This document shows, piece by piece, positions 1 through 6,607 of a stretch of 10,235 bases of DNA (positions are counted from its first letter, which is position 1; each line of letters starts with the position of its first letter). The DNA lies in NCBI GenBank assembly GCA_002792495.1, contig PFOK01000165.1, positions 1 through 10,235 of the forward strand. The letters are read 5' to 3'. The position numbers and the translations under genes are program-made. This DNA is from Candidatus Peregrinibacteria bacterium CG_4_10_14_0_2_um_filter_43_11. GTDB lineage: Bacteria; Patescibacteriota; Gracilibacteria; UM-FILTER-43-11. The notes beneath the pieces are model-generated. The model did not search any database, was not told the origin of the DNA, and worked only from the letters and a program-made list of their open reading frames with translations.

Positions 1-35
1 GAAGTCGTATTCGTAAGCCGGAGTACACTTTTGGG

Positions 36-112
<77 letters not shown>

Positions 113-117
113 GGAGA

Positions 118-145
118 ATTATATTCATATACGAAAAAAAAGCAA
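118..145 (-). promoter_or_regulatory. Probable tRNA-fMet promoter
   Basis: The minus strand has a perfect TATAAT at 118-123, six bases before the tRNA 5' end. A weak TTGCTT lies at 140-145 with a 16-nt spacer. Transcription would start at or almost at the mature 5' end. The -10 box is clear and the -35 is poor. Confidence 0.45.
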
Positions 146-165
146 AGTTTATGTTCAAAATACTT

Positions 166-196
166 CTTGTTTAAGGGGAATCCCCCTATCAACAAG
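166..196 (-). terminator. Stem-loop after the divIC-like gene
   Basis: An interrupted hairpin lies 16 nt past the divIC-like stop. The outer arms CTTGTT/AACAAG (166-171 and 191-196) and inner arms AGGGG/CCCCT (174-178 and 183-187) enclose a 4-nt loop. On the minus strand the next run of T (eight) comes only about 25 nt later, so this is not a textbook intrinsic terminator. It separates the gene from the tRNA and is the best terminator candidate here. Confidence 0.45.
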
Positions 197-211
197 GAAA
201 GCTGAATGCCA

Positions 212-721
212 TTAACTTTGCGTTTTAATCACTTCATCTGACTCCTGCGGAACCTCAGGGGAGTCCTGAGAAGGGGGTGATGAGGGTGTTTCGACTTTTG
301 GAACGGAAGGCGCTGTTACCGAGAGTGTTTGGCCAAAAAAGTATTCCCACCATTGATTGCGATTGGCCAAGGTTAAAACCGCCGCGGGCGTTTTTCTTTC
401 AGAAAAAAAACTTGGATTGCCCCTCACTATGTTTTGATCCCCCTGAGGAATAACGATTAATTTTTCCCCCGGATTCAGCAGGTTTAAACTTTCTTTGGCA
501 TAACGGTCTTTGTACTGAACAGACCCGAAATATTCGACATCTTTTGGCTTTTGATAAGCTTTTTGCACCAATACATCGATATTGTTTTCGAATTCCTGAA
601 TATGTTTTTCGAGCCGATAATCTTTGTAAATCGAAGTGGTCAACGCGAAAAAAATGTAAAAAAAAGCGATGAAACCACTGATGATCACGAGCTGTAATGC
701 GAAAGGTCTTTTAGTATTCAT
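212..721 (-). CDS. divIC: FtsB/DivIC-type septum formation initiator protein
   Basis: The product is a 169-residue bitopic membrane protein with the FtsB/DivIC layout. A short basic N-terminus (MNTKRP) precedes one membrane helix (about residues 9-29), a predicted coiled coil (about 30-60), and the Tyr-Ala-Lys-Glu...Leu-Leu-Asn-Pro-Gly-Glu-Lys region that follows the coil in this family. Next come an Asn-Gln-Trp-Trp-Glu-Tyr-Phe-Phe box, which I associate with Patescibacteria versions, and a Pro/Ser/Glu-rich tail of about 35 residues. In known systems FtsB/DivIC pairs with FtsL and FtsQ/DivIB to activate septal wall synthesis. The frame is open up to 817, but I prefer the ATG at 721. A TGC-TATACT extended -10 lies 24 nt upstream inside the longer frame, and the extra 32 residues would put an unusual second hydrophobic stretch before the membrane helix. 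No Shine-Dalgarno sequence precedes either start. It is divergent from murC. Confidence 0.8.
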   Translation of the reverse strand: MNTKRPFALQLVIISGFIAFFYIFFALTTSIYKDYRLEKHIQEFENNIDVLVQKAYQKPKDVEYFGSVQYKDRYAKESLNLLNPGEKLIVIPQGDQNIVRGNPSFFSERKTPAAVLTLANRNQWWEYFFGQTLSVTAPSVPKVETPSSPPSQDSPEVPQESDEVIKTQS

Positions 722-744
722 TTTTTGAAACTGAATGCTTCGCC

Positions 745-753
745 AGTATAGCA
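745..753 (-). promoter_or_regulatory. Extended -10 promoter for the divIC-like gene
   Basis: On the minus strand TGC-TATACT is an extended -10 element (TGn followed by a five-of-six match). There is no good -35 upstream, which is common for extended -10 promoters. The predicted start of transcription falls near 738, leaving a leader of about 17 nt before the ATG at 721. Confidence 0.5.
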
Positions 754-879
754 TGACTAATTGAGTGGTTATATAGATAACCCATTTTAAAGCGGCACAA
801 GCCCATTGCCATCCCATGGTAAATCACGCCATAGGCGAACAGGAGCGGGATATCAATCTATTCTTTGACGAGGGGGGTG

Positions 880-938
880 TTGCGCCGAACCAAGACGCCC
901 GCCTGCCGGACGGGCAGGGAGCCATTGCTCCGGCGCAA
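880..938. repeat. Nested GC-rich inverted repeat (REP-like)
   Basis: Outer arms TTGCGCCG (880-887) and CGGCGCAA (931-938) are perfectly complementary. Between them is a perfect inner hairpin, CCTGCC (902-907) and GGCAGG (913-918), with a 5-nt loop. An alternative pairing, GCCCG/CGGGC (897-901 and 911-915), competes with it. A similar G-rich stretch ending in GTGT flanks the left arm and follows the right arm. No T tract follows, so a terminator is unlikely. It sits in the divIC-murC divergent gap, the only sizeable element between the two promoters, and resembles the short palindromes near 10120 and 10177. Confidence 0.6.
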
Positions 939-969
939 GGGGGTGTGCGGGATGACGAGGGACATATGG

Positions 970-980
970 TATGATGAGGA
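970..980 (+). promoter_or_regulatory. Possible murC -10 box and GAGGA motif
   Basis: TATGAT (970-975) is a plausible -10 for murC without a convincing -35. It is followed at once by GAGGA (976-980), the only Shine-Dalgarno-like motif near any start in the window. GAGGA is 7 nt from an out-of-frame ATG at 988 (a 21-codon frame) but 17 nt from the murC ATG at 998, so it is poorly placed for murC. If TATGAT is the -10, GAGGA would lie close to the transcript start and may not act at all. Confidence 0.25.
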
Positions 981-997
981 AAATTAAATGACAAAAA

Positions 998-2326
998 ATG
1001 TTCCGAAATTATCATCATATTCATTTTATTGGCATTGGGGGCAGCGGTATTAGCGCATTGGCTCATCTGGCGTTGGCGGAAGGAAAAAGAGTGACCGGTT
1101 CAGACGGAGGGGAATCCCTTTTTACTCATGCTGTTCGGGAGGCGGGCGGTGAAGTGATGATGGGGCATCATGCGGATCATGTGAGTAACGATGTGGATTT
1201 GGTGATTTATACCGAGGCGATCGATAAAACGAATAATCCTGAGCTTGAAGTGTCCAATGACCGTCGCATCAAAACCATGACGTATTTTCAGGCTTTGGGT
1301 GAGTTTTCCGCTACCAAAAAAACGATTGTTGTAGCGGGAACACACGGCAAAACAACGACAACGGCCATGCTGGGGCTCGCGCTCATTAAAGCGGGCATGG
1401 ATCCCACCGTGATTGTGGGCAGTGCCGTACCAGCTTTCGGAGGAAAAAATCTCTCTATAGGAATCGGCGATTGGCTGGTGGTGGAAGCGTGTGAATACCG
1501 CCGTTCTTTTTTGAATCTACACCCCTTTGGTGCGATTGTGCTGAATTGCGAACCGGATCATTTGGACTATTATAAGGATGAGGCGGATTATGTGGATGCT
1601 TTCTGTGAGCTGATTCGCCGCTTGCCCTCCGAAGGGTTTTTGGTGGGCAACGGGACCGATGAGAATGTGCGACGTGTGGCGAATGAATTTGTGGGTAAAA
1701 CGGTTTTTGTGGCTGAGGAAATGGTGGACAAAATGAATTTTCATCTGCAAGTTCCCGGGGCTTTTAACCGATGGAATGCCACTCATGCCTACACCGCGGC
1801 GGAGCTGGCCGGAGGAGACGCAATGCGAATACGCCAAGGGATTGAGGATTTTAAAGGCACTTCCCGCCGGATGGAAGTGAAGGGGGAAACAAACGGAATC
1901 ACGATTATTGATGATTATGGACATCACCCCACCGAAGTGAAAGCCACTTTAGGAGCACTGAAAGAGCATTATCCAAACCGTCGATTGATCTGTGTGTTTC
2001 AGCCGCATCAGTACTCCCGAACGCATGAGTTGCTTGCGGGATTTAAAACCGCTTTTGGTGACGCCACCAAAGTGATTATTCCGAATATTTACGCCGCGCG
2101 TGACACGGAGGAAGACAAAGCTAAAATCAACGCGGAAATGCTGGTGAAAGCGATCGGCGAACATCATCCGGATGTGGTGTGGGGGAAAGATTTCGAAACC
2201 ACCGTGGCGTTACTCCAAAAAGAGGCCAAACCGGGGGACGTGATCGTGACGATGGGCGCGGGCAATATCACTCAATTGTCGACACTTTTGTGTGAAAACA
2301 AAGACCATGAAATCAGTCTTCATTAA
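998..2326 (+). CDS. murC: UDP-N-acetylmuramate--L-alanine ligase (MurC)
   Basis: This cytoplasmic Mur ligase adds L-alanine to UDP-N-acetylmuramic acid, the first peptide step of peptidoglycan precursor synthesis, with ATP hydrolysis. The 442 residues are normal or slightly short for MurC. In order are the N-terminal Rossmann motif HFIGIGGSGISALA (about 9-22), the ATP-binding loop AGTHGKTTTTAML (113-125), VEACEYRRSF (162-171) at the metal-binding Glu region, and CEPDHLDYY (184-192). These are followed by PGAFNRWNATHA (253-264), DDYGHHPTEV (305-314), the FQPHQYSRT motif (334-342) of the C-terminal domain, and GAGNI near the end (420-424). GIGGSG and the DDYGHHPTEV spacing separate it from MurD, E and F. 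Many members have EADESD where this has EACEYR. The ATG at 998 is the first possible start because an in-frame TGA lies at 989-991. It is divergent from the divIC-like gene and co-directional with the DHH gene. Confidence 0.96.
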   Translation: MFRNYHHIHFIGIGGSGISALAHLALAEGKRVTGSDGGESLFTHAVREAGGEVMMGHHADHVSNDVDLVIYTEAIDKTNNPELEVSNDRRIKTMTYFQALGEFSATKKTIVVAGTHGKTTTTAMLGLALIKAGMDPTVIVGSAVPAFGGKNLSIGIGDWLVVEACEYRRSFLNLHPFGAIVLNCEPDHLDYYKDEADYVDAFCELIRRLPSEGFLVGNGTDENVRRVANEFVGKTVFVAEEMVDKMNFHLQVPGAFNRWNATHAYTAAELAGGDAMRIRQGIEDFKGTSRRMEVKGETNGITIIDDYGHHPTEVKATLGALKEHYPNRRLICVFQPHQYSRTHELLAGFKTAFGDATKVIIPNIYAARDTEEDKAKINAEMLVKAIGEHHPDVVWGKDFETTVALLQKEAKPGDVIVTMGAGNITQLSTLLCENKDHEISLH

Positions 2327-2380
2327 ATCAAGGATCAGAGATCAATTGATTTAATGATCTAGTGATAGCTGATTTAATGA
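2321..2380. repeat. Inverted and direct copies of TGATTTAATG around the murC stop
   Basis: CATTAAATCA (2321-2330, spanning the murC stop) is perfectly complementary to TGATTTAATG (2347-2356), giving a 10-bp stem with a 16-nt loop. An extended copy, TGATTTAATGA, recurs at 2370-2380 and matches 2347-2357. The stem is AT-rich without a following T run, so termination is uncertain. Two spaced copies in one orientation and one inverted could also be protein-binding sites. Confidence 0.5.
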
Positions 2381-2462
2381 ACTTCGTTTTTCTGTTGCCG
2401 AGTGGATCGTTTTTTGCGAAAATGGCTTCTTAACGCAACCAACAAAAATACAAACAAAATAC

Positions 2463-2491
2463 TTGACAGTGTTTTTTTTATATTGTATAAT
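2463..2491 (+). promoter_or_regulatory. Consensus sigma-70-type promoter for the DHH gene
   Basis: TTGACA (2463-2468), a 17-nt spacer and TATAAT (2486-2491) match the housekeeping consensus at every position. Transcription should begin near 2498, giving a leader of roughly 64 nt. A second TATAAT at 2538-2543 has no -35 partner. The gene therefore has its own strong promoter and does not depend on murC read-through. Confidence 0.85.
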
Positions 2492-2505
2492 GGTGTATTA
2501 CCATT
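2489..2505. promoter_or_regulatory. Dyad across the -10 and start site (possible operator)
   Basis: AATGGT (2489-2494) and ACCATT (2500-2505) form a perfect 6-bp dyad around GTATT. It overlaps the 3' half of the -10 hexamer and the expected start of transcription. A repressor bound there would block the promoter, or the transcript could begin within a small hairpin. Function is inferred from position alone. Confidence 0.35.
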
Positions 2506-2561
2506 TAGTGACTTTACAAAAAATAGATACATTTTAATATAATATCTTTTACCAAAGCAAT

Positions 2562-4892
2562 ATGGACACAAATACTATTGATCAAATCCTGCACCTTGTC
2601 GAAAAGAGCCAGCGAATACTATTGCTGACACACGCGCGCGCGGACGCGGACGGTTTGGGTGCCATGATCTCCACCTATTTGATTCTGAAGGATTTGGGAA
2701 AAACGGTCACCGCGGTGACGAACGATCCCGCACCGGATAATTTAGGATTTCTCCCCGCGATTGATATTGTCCAGAATTCTCTGGCGTCGTCTCATGATTT
2801 TATCATCACCTTGGATTGTAGTCAAACTCCGCTCAATAAAATCAAATACAATTTGGAAGGCAATCGCGTCAATATTATTGTCTCGCCAAAAAACGGTGAC
2901 TTTTCCGAAAAAGACGTTTCTTTTTCTCAGGGGATTGAACAGTACGATTTGATCATGACGTTCGACACCGGCAATTTGGAACATTTGGGACCCATTTATG
3001 AGCAAAACACGGAGATGTTCTTTAAAACACCACTGGTGAATATCGATCATCATTCCAGCAATACCGACTTCGGTCAGGTGAATTTGGTGGATCTCGTGGC
3101 CTCGTCTACCACTGAAGTGCTGTATGGATTGCTGCTGCAAATGGAAAAACAGGCGGATAAAAAATTGATTACGGAAGATATCGCCACGTTGCTTTTGGCG
3201 GGAATCATTACCGATACCGGCAGTTTTCAACATGCCAATACTTCGCCACGATCGATGGAAGTGGCCGCTAAACTTTTGGATTTGGGAGCGCGCCAACAGG
3301 AAATCATTAAAAACATTTATAAAACCAAAAAATTAAGTACCCTAAAACTGTGGGGAATTGTGCTTTCCAAAGTTCAGGTGGATCCGACCTACCGTATGGT
3401 GTGGTCGACGATTAGTCAGGAGGATCTGCGAGATTCTGGGGCGGATTCGGAAGAAACGGGCAGTATTATAGATGATTTGCTCTGCAACACTCCGGGAGCT
3501 GAAGTGATCTTTTTAATCAAACACAATACGGACGGTGTGATTTCGGTGAGCATGCGATCAACATCTAATCAGGTGGATGTGGGTAGTTTGTGTGCCGAAA
3601 TGGGAGGCGGAGGACATGTTCGTGCCGCCGGATTTAAGGTGCGGGACGGACGGTCTTTTGAGCAAGTGATGAGCGAAGTGATTACCAAGGTTCACGATTT
3701 TCAGAAAGAGCGACTGAATATTCATGAAGCAGAAACTGAAATGTCTGAAATGGAATCAGAAAAACCTCAATCCACCCCAACAATGGATGAGACGGTTTAT
3801 GAACTGCCCGAGAAAAAAACCGAGGAAGTTATCCTTGCGGATCATTCGGAACCTTCCGGCTCCAAACAGGAGACCTATTTGGATTTTGACACCCCTACCA
3901 CTGCTCCTAAGCCCAAGAAAGAACTGCCTGCTCTTAAAAAAGAAAAGAAGAAGGCCGTGACAAAAGAAGTTGAGGTGACTGAGAAGGTTAAACCAAAGCG
4001 GAAGAGGAGACATAAAAAAAGCAGTCCAAAGCAAGTTGATATTGCGGAGACTTCCAATTCACAAATACCGGAGATTGCCAGTATTACTCCCGCGGAGGCA
4101 AATGAAAGAGAGAAGCCGAATGAGATAAAGAAGTCAATGGTGGCAGAGCCTACAATGCCTGGTTCTCCCGACTTCACTCCGATGATAGAAACATCACAAC
4201 CGATGGAAGCCGTTCCATCCCCCGCCACCCCTACTCCCACAACTGAGATTCCACAACCGATGGAAAATGTTGCTTCGCCGTCTATTCCTAACCCTGCTCC
4301 GGAAATGACAATGAGCAACCCCACGGAAACGGTGTATGCGCCGCAATGGCAAACAACACCTCCTGTAATATCCACGTCTCCAATGGTGACAGAAGAGACC
4401 CCTGTCATGCCACCCACAACTTCACAACCGGATGCGACGCAGTTTTATTCGGCTCCAGTTGCCGCTGTAACGGAGACGCCTGTAATGGCACCACAACCTG
4501 TCATTCAACCCCAGGTGACCGTACCTTATTCCGCCCCGGTCGTTGCCACCCCTCCGGTCGCGGTACCTCAAACACCGGTAGTAATGCCGGAAGCCATACA
4601 AAATACGCCTCCGGTGATGAATTCTCCTGTTCCTCCAATGGATTTTATTCCTTCGGTAGCGGTTCCGGAAGCACAACCTGCCGTTGTGCCAACCCCCCCT
4701 GTTATGCCGGAAGCTCAGATTCCCGTGGTTACTACCAACCCTGTTGTGGAAACAGTGGTTCCTCCGGTAAATGCTACTCCGGAAGCTCCTGCCACCGCCC
4801 CCCTACCCACACAGGCCAATCCACCAATGACTCCCCCCATATCCCCCTCGGAACCTTTGCCTGATGTCCCTGATTGGCTAAAGGCGGAATAA
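2562..4892 (+). CDS. DHH/DHHA1 phosphoesterase (NrnA-like) with long Pro-rich tail
   Basis: The first ~385 of 776 residues are a complete DHH-DHHA1 phosphoesterase. Motif I is HARADADGLGA (24-34), motif II is TFDTG (133-137), the DHH motif is NIDHHSSN (160-167), motif IV is ITDTGSFQ (216-223), and the DHHA1 motif is GGGGH (348-352). Family members such as NrnA degrade short oligoribonucleotides, and some hydrolyse pAp or cyclic dinucleotides. The substrate cannot be chosen from sequence. The remaining ~390 residues look disordered: an acidic stretch, a Lys/Arg block (about 450-490, including KPKRKRRHKKSSPK), then about 250 residues rich in Pro, Val, Thr and Ala, ending DVPDWLKAE. No signal peptide or membrane helix is visible, so it is cytoplasmic, and the basic block may bind nucleic acid (inference). 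The usual NrnA length is about 310-340 residues, so the tail is an addition. The ATG at 2562 has no Shine-Dalgarno motif but follows a consensus promoter. Confidence 0.88.
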   Translation: MDTNTIDQILHLVEKSQRILLLTHARADADGLGAMISTYLILKDLGKTVTAVTNDPAPDNLGFLPAIDIVQNSLASSHDFIITLDCSQTPLNKIKYNLEGNRVNIIVSPKNGDFSEKDVSFSQGIEQYDLIMTFDTGNLEHLGPIYEQNTEMFFKTPLVNIDHHSSNTDFGQVNLVDLVASSTTEVLYGLLLQMEKQADKKLITEDIATLLLAGIITDTGSFQHANTSPRSMEVAAKLLDLGARQQEIIKNIYKTKKLSTLKLWGIVLSKVQVDPTYRMVWSTISQEDLRDSGADSEETGSIIDDLLCNTPGAEVIFLIKHNTDGVISVSMRSTSNQVDVGSLCAEMGGGGHVRAAGFKVRDGRSFEQVMSEVITKVHDFQKERLNIHEAETEMSEMESEKPQSTPTMDETVYELPEKKTEEVILADHSEPSGSKQETYLDFDTPTTAPKPKKELPALKKEKKKAVTKEVEVTEKVKPKRKRRHKKSSPKQVDIAETSNSQIPEIASITPAEANEREKPNEIKKSMVAEPTMPGSPDFTPMIETSQPMEAVPSPATPTPTTEIPQPMENVASPSIPNPAPEMTMSNPTETVYAPQWQTTPPVISTSPMVTEETPVMPPTTSQPDATQFYSAPVAAVTETPVMAPQPVIQPQVTVPYSAPVVATPPVAVPQTPVVMPEAIQNTPPVMNSPVPPMDFIPSVAVPEAQPAVVPTPPVMPEAQIPVVTTNPVVETVVPPVNATPEAPATAPLPTQANPPMTPPISPSEPLPDVPDWLKAE

Positions 4893-4914
4893 TAATTTTT
4901 ATTGTCTACTTTCC

Positions 4915-4936
4915 AATTTTCATTTTTCTGAAAATT
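4915..4936. terminator. AT-rich stem-loop between convergent genes
   Basis: AATTTTCA (4915-4922) and TGAAAATT (4929-4936) form a perfect 8-bp stem with loop TTTTTC, 22 nt past the DHH stop. It lies in the convergent gap before the yidD stop, so a bidirectional terminator is expected here. The stem is weak and the T or A runs on either side are short. The rest of the gap to 5020 is AT-rich with nothing else I can support. Confidence 0.35.
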
Positions 4937-5020
4937 TAAAAATATAAATTAAAAATTCAATAATATGTCATTAAGTTCCATTCTCAGCCAAGCTATCGCC
5001 ATCATTACCGATAGCAACGA

Positions 5021-5293
5021 TTAATTCGGCCAGTCTTCTCCGCCATGAGACCAAGGATTGCAACGCAAAATGCGCCATATTCCTTTGAATGTGCCGACGA
5101 TCAGTCCGTTTTTTTTAAGGGCAAGACGTGTGTATTCCGAGCAGGTGGGGTGATACTTGCAGTACCCCTGCGGAAAAAAAGACTTTCCCCAAGCGCTGTG
5201 ATCGGGAGATAGGATTTTTTGGTAACCATACACAAAACCTGCCACCATACGACGAGGGAGATGCCAGATGAATCGTAAAATCTCCTTAATCAT
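5021..5293 (-). CDS. yidD: Membrane protein insertion efficiency factor YidD
   Basis: This is a 90-residue YidD-family protein. An amphipathic N-terminal helix (about 5-25) precedes YQKILSP (24-30), GYCKYHPTCSEY (43-54), and the C-terminal RILRCNPWSHGGEDW (74-88), with the family cysteines C45, C51 and C78. YidD is a small inner-face membrane-associated protein that helps YidC insert membrane proteins. Between Ser-Pro and the first Cys it has about 14 residues where many bacteria have about eight. I associate this longer loop with Patescibacteria (from memory). yidD usually sits with rnpA and yidC, but here it is last in a minus-strand cell-wall series, and its stop abuts the convergent gap. 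No Shine-Dalgarno motif precedes the ATG. Confidence 0.93.
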   Translation of the reverse strand: MIKEILRFIWHLPRRMVAGFVYGYQKILSPDHSAWGKSFFPQGYCKYHPTCSEYTRLALKKNGLIVGTFKGIWRILRCNPWSHGGEDWPN

Positions 5294-5314
5294 AATTAAT
5301 TTATTGGTTTATTA

Positions 5315-5333
5315 TTTTATTAAATTAATAAAA
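5315..5333. repeat. Perfect AT-rich palindrome upstream of yidD
   Basis: TTTTATTAA and TTAATAAAA form 9-bp arms around a single central A, 22 nt upstream of the yidD start. Imperfectly complementary sequences further out (5300-5313 and 5354-5366) extend the symmetry, so most of the yidD-peptidase gap can fold. It might overlap the yidD promoter, but no distinct -35/-10 pair stands out. Confidence 0.4.
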
Positions 5334-5352
5334 CGTTTTCGGTAAAAAACGT
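5333..5352 (-). terminator. Stem-loop after the M23 peptidase gene
   Basis: On the minus strand ACGTTTT and AAAACGT (5346-5352 and 5333-5339) pair around TTACCG and are followed by TTTATTAAT. The stem is 21 nt beyond the peptidase stop. It is a weak intrinsic terminator candidate with few GC pairs, so read-through into yidD is possible. Confidence 0.35.
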
Positions 5353-5373
5353 GAATAAATCAATAAATAACAA

Positions 5374-6306
5374 TTAAAAGAAATTCATCGGATTGTATTT
5401 GACTCCATTGATGCGAACCTCGAAGTGAACATGGGGGCCGGTAGAACGCCCCGTATTTCCCATCCAGGAAATGGTTTGCCCCCGATCGACATACTGACCT
5501 TTGGTGACATAGAGTTTTTCGTTGTGCGCGTACAAGGTTTGCATACCGTCTCCGTGATCGATGATGATGTAATTGCCATATCCTCCGTTCCATCCATTAC
5601 TTGCTTCAATGACTTTTCCCGGTGCGCTCGCGTAAATAGGTCCCTTGGCTCTGTTGGCGATATCAACGGCATAATGCCCGCGATGAAACCCTTGAGTTAA
5701 ACGTGCGGCGCTAGTCGTGGGCCACAATAATTTGCCCTTGGAAACGCCTGTATACCCCCTAACAGGAGCGGACGGAGCGGAATAAGCGGTATGGGAAGGC
5801 TTAGGAATGGCTTTAACAGCCCCCGGAATGATGAGCATGGTATCGGCAATCAGTGATTCATCCTCGAGTTGATTCTGACGAACGATCGCCTCTTTTTCGA
5901 TTTTGTACTGCTTGGCGATGGTATCGAGCGTTTGACCTTTTTTGACAGTATGAGAAGCACCATCTACCGGGAGAATTTTTAAGGTCATCCCTGTTTTTAA
6001 CTGATTCGCGTTGGACAAGTTGTTTTCCCACATGATGGTTTCTTTTTTTAATCCAAAACGCTGTGCAACGGAAGAGAGCGTGTCTCCCGGTTCCACGCTG
6101 TATGCGAAAACATCGTTAAAACTACTGTGATCCCCCTCAATGGTGTTCAACGCGGGCTTGAGTAAGAATCCGTCTTCCATCATGATGTCGGCCAGAGCAT
6201 TGTCGATGCTCTGATTGGTAAACTCAAACGCACCCATTTCATTTTCGTATGAACCTTCCGTGACCTGATACAAAGACATGAAAGGAGTGATGATCAAAAA
6301 GGCCAC
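5374..6306 (-). CDS. LysM-LysM-M23 peptidase (LytM-type endopeptidase)
   Basis: This is a wall-directed zinc peptidase. Counting from the GTG at 6306, a hydrophobic segment (2-14) is followed by a linker, LysM 1 (about 67-113, with VEPGDTLSSVAQRFG), LysM 2 (about 118-161, with VKKGQTLDTIAKQY) and a Pro/Ser linker. The M23 domain (193-310) follows. Its zinc ligands are visible as H211 and D215 in GHYAVD and H294 in HVHFE, with H261 in YAH and H292 as catalytic-site histidines. LysM domains bind glycan, and M23 domains cut cross-bridge or stem peptides, so the gene fits beside the carboxypeptidase. The true start is uncertain. The same frame stays open 86 codons further, to 6564, and adds KVIAIT, which completes the membrane helix, and a basic cytoplasmic segment. 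That stretch contains no ATG, GTG or TTG. A TATATT at 6522-6527 could be a -10 box. Confidence 0.9.
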   Translation of the reverse strand: MAFLIITPFMSLYQVTEGSYENEMGAFEFTNQSIDNALADIMMEDGFLLKPALNTIEGDHSSFNDVFAYSVEPGDTLSSVAQRFGLKKETIMWENNLSNANQLKTGMTLKILPVDGASHTVKKGQTLDTIAKQYKIEKEAIVRQNQLEDESLIADTMLIIPGAVKAIPKPSHTAYSAPSAPVRGYTGVSKGKLLWPTTSAARLTQGFHRGHYAVDIANRAKGPIYASAPGKVIEASNGWNGGYGNYIIIDHGDGMQTLYAHNEKLYVTKGQYVDRGQTISWMGNTGRSTGPHVHFEVRINGVKYNPMNFF

Positions 6307-6607
6307 AGTGATCGCGATGACTTTTACGCCCAGCTGAGCTAGGGCGGGGTTGCCATCACCGCAATTGAATATTCGTTTAAATATGCGAAAAAAGAAACTG
6401 TCACATCGACCCCCCTTCTGAAAGGATTGTTCGGGTGAAGGCTCTTGGCTGAGTTTAGCATGACGAGCGAGCTGGGCTTCGATGTTTACTTTTGTTTCCG
6501 TATTGATGGTGAAACAACTAAAATATAAACTACAGCATTCCCCGGCAGTTCTAACAGGATGATTTTACGTATTTTTAAGCCAAAAACCAAACGTTTTTAC
6601 TTGACTA

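Noticed and set aside
722..817. Extension of the divIC-like protein to an upstream start at 817
   Set aside because: The extended -10 promoter at 745-753 would lie inside the gene, and the extra hydrophobic stretch does not fit the family's single-helix layout.
816..974. 52-codon plus-strand frame (begins MVNHAIGEQERD) between divIC and murC
   Set aside because: It has no ribosome binding site and no recognisable family, and its second half is the GC-rich inverted repeat, which explains its composition.
988..1053. 21-codon frame after the GAGGA motif ahead of murC
   Set aside because: The motif spacing is good, but the peptide is out of frame inside murC and shows no conserved feature. A translational leader cannot be shown from one sequence.
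2374..2571. 65-codon minus-strand frame in the murC-DHH gap
   Set aside because: It runs across the consensus promoter and leader of the DHH gene and has no recognisable features.
2742..3296. 184-codon minus-strand frame inside the DHH core
   Set aside because: It is antisense to conserved DHH motifs, with no independent family signal.
3875..4417. 180-codon minus-strand frame and a 172-codon plus-strand frame over the Pro-rich tail
   Set aside because: These are shadows caused by the low-complexity, C-rich coding sequence of the DHH protein tail. Their Gly/Ser/Cys-rich translations are artefacts.
4965..5024. 19-codon frame (MSLSSILSQAIAIITDSND) overlapping the yidD stop
   Set aside because: It has a tidy start and stop but no promoter or ribosome binding site. 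It is too short to support without conservation.
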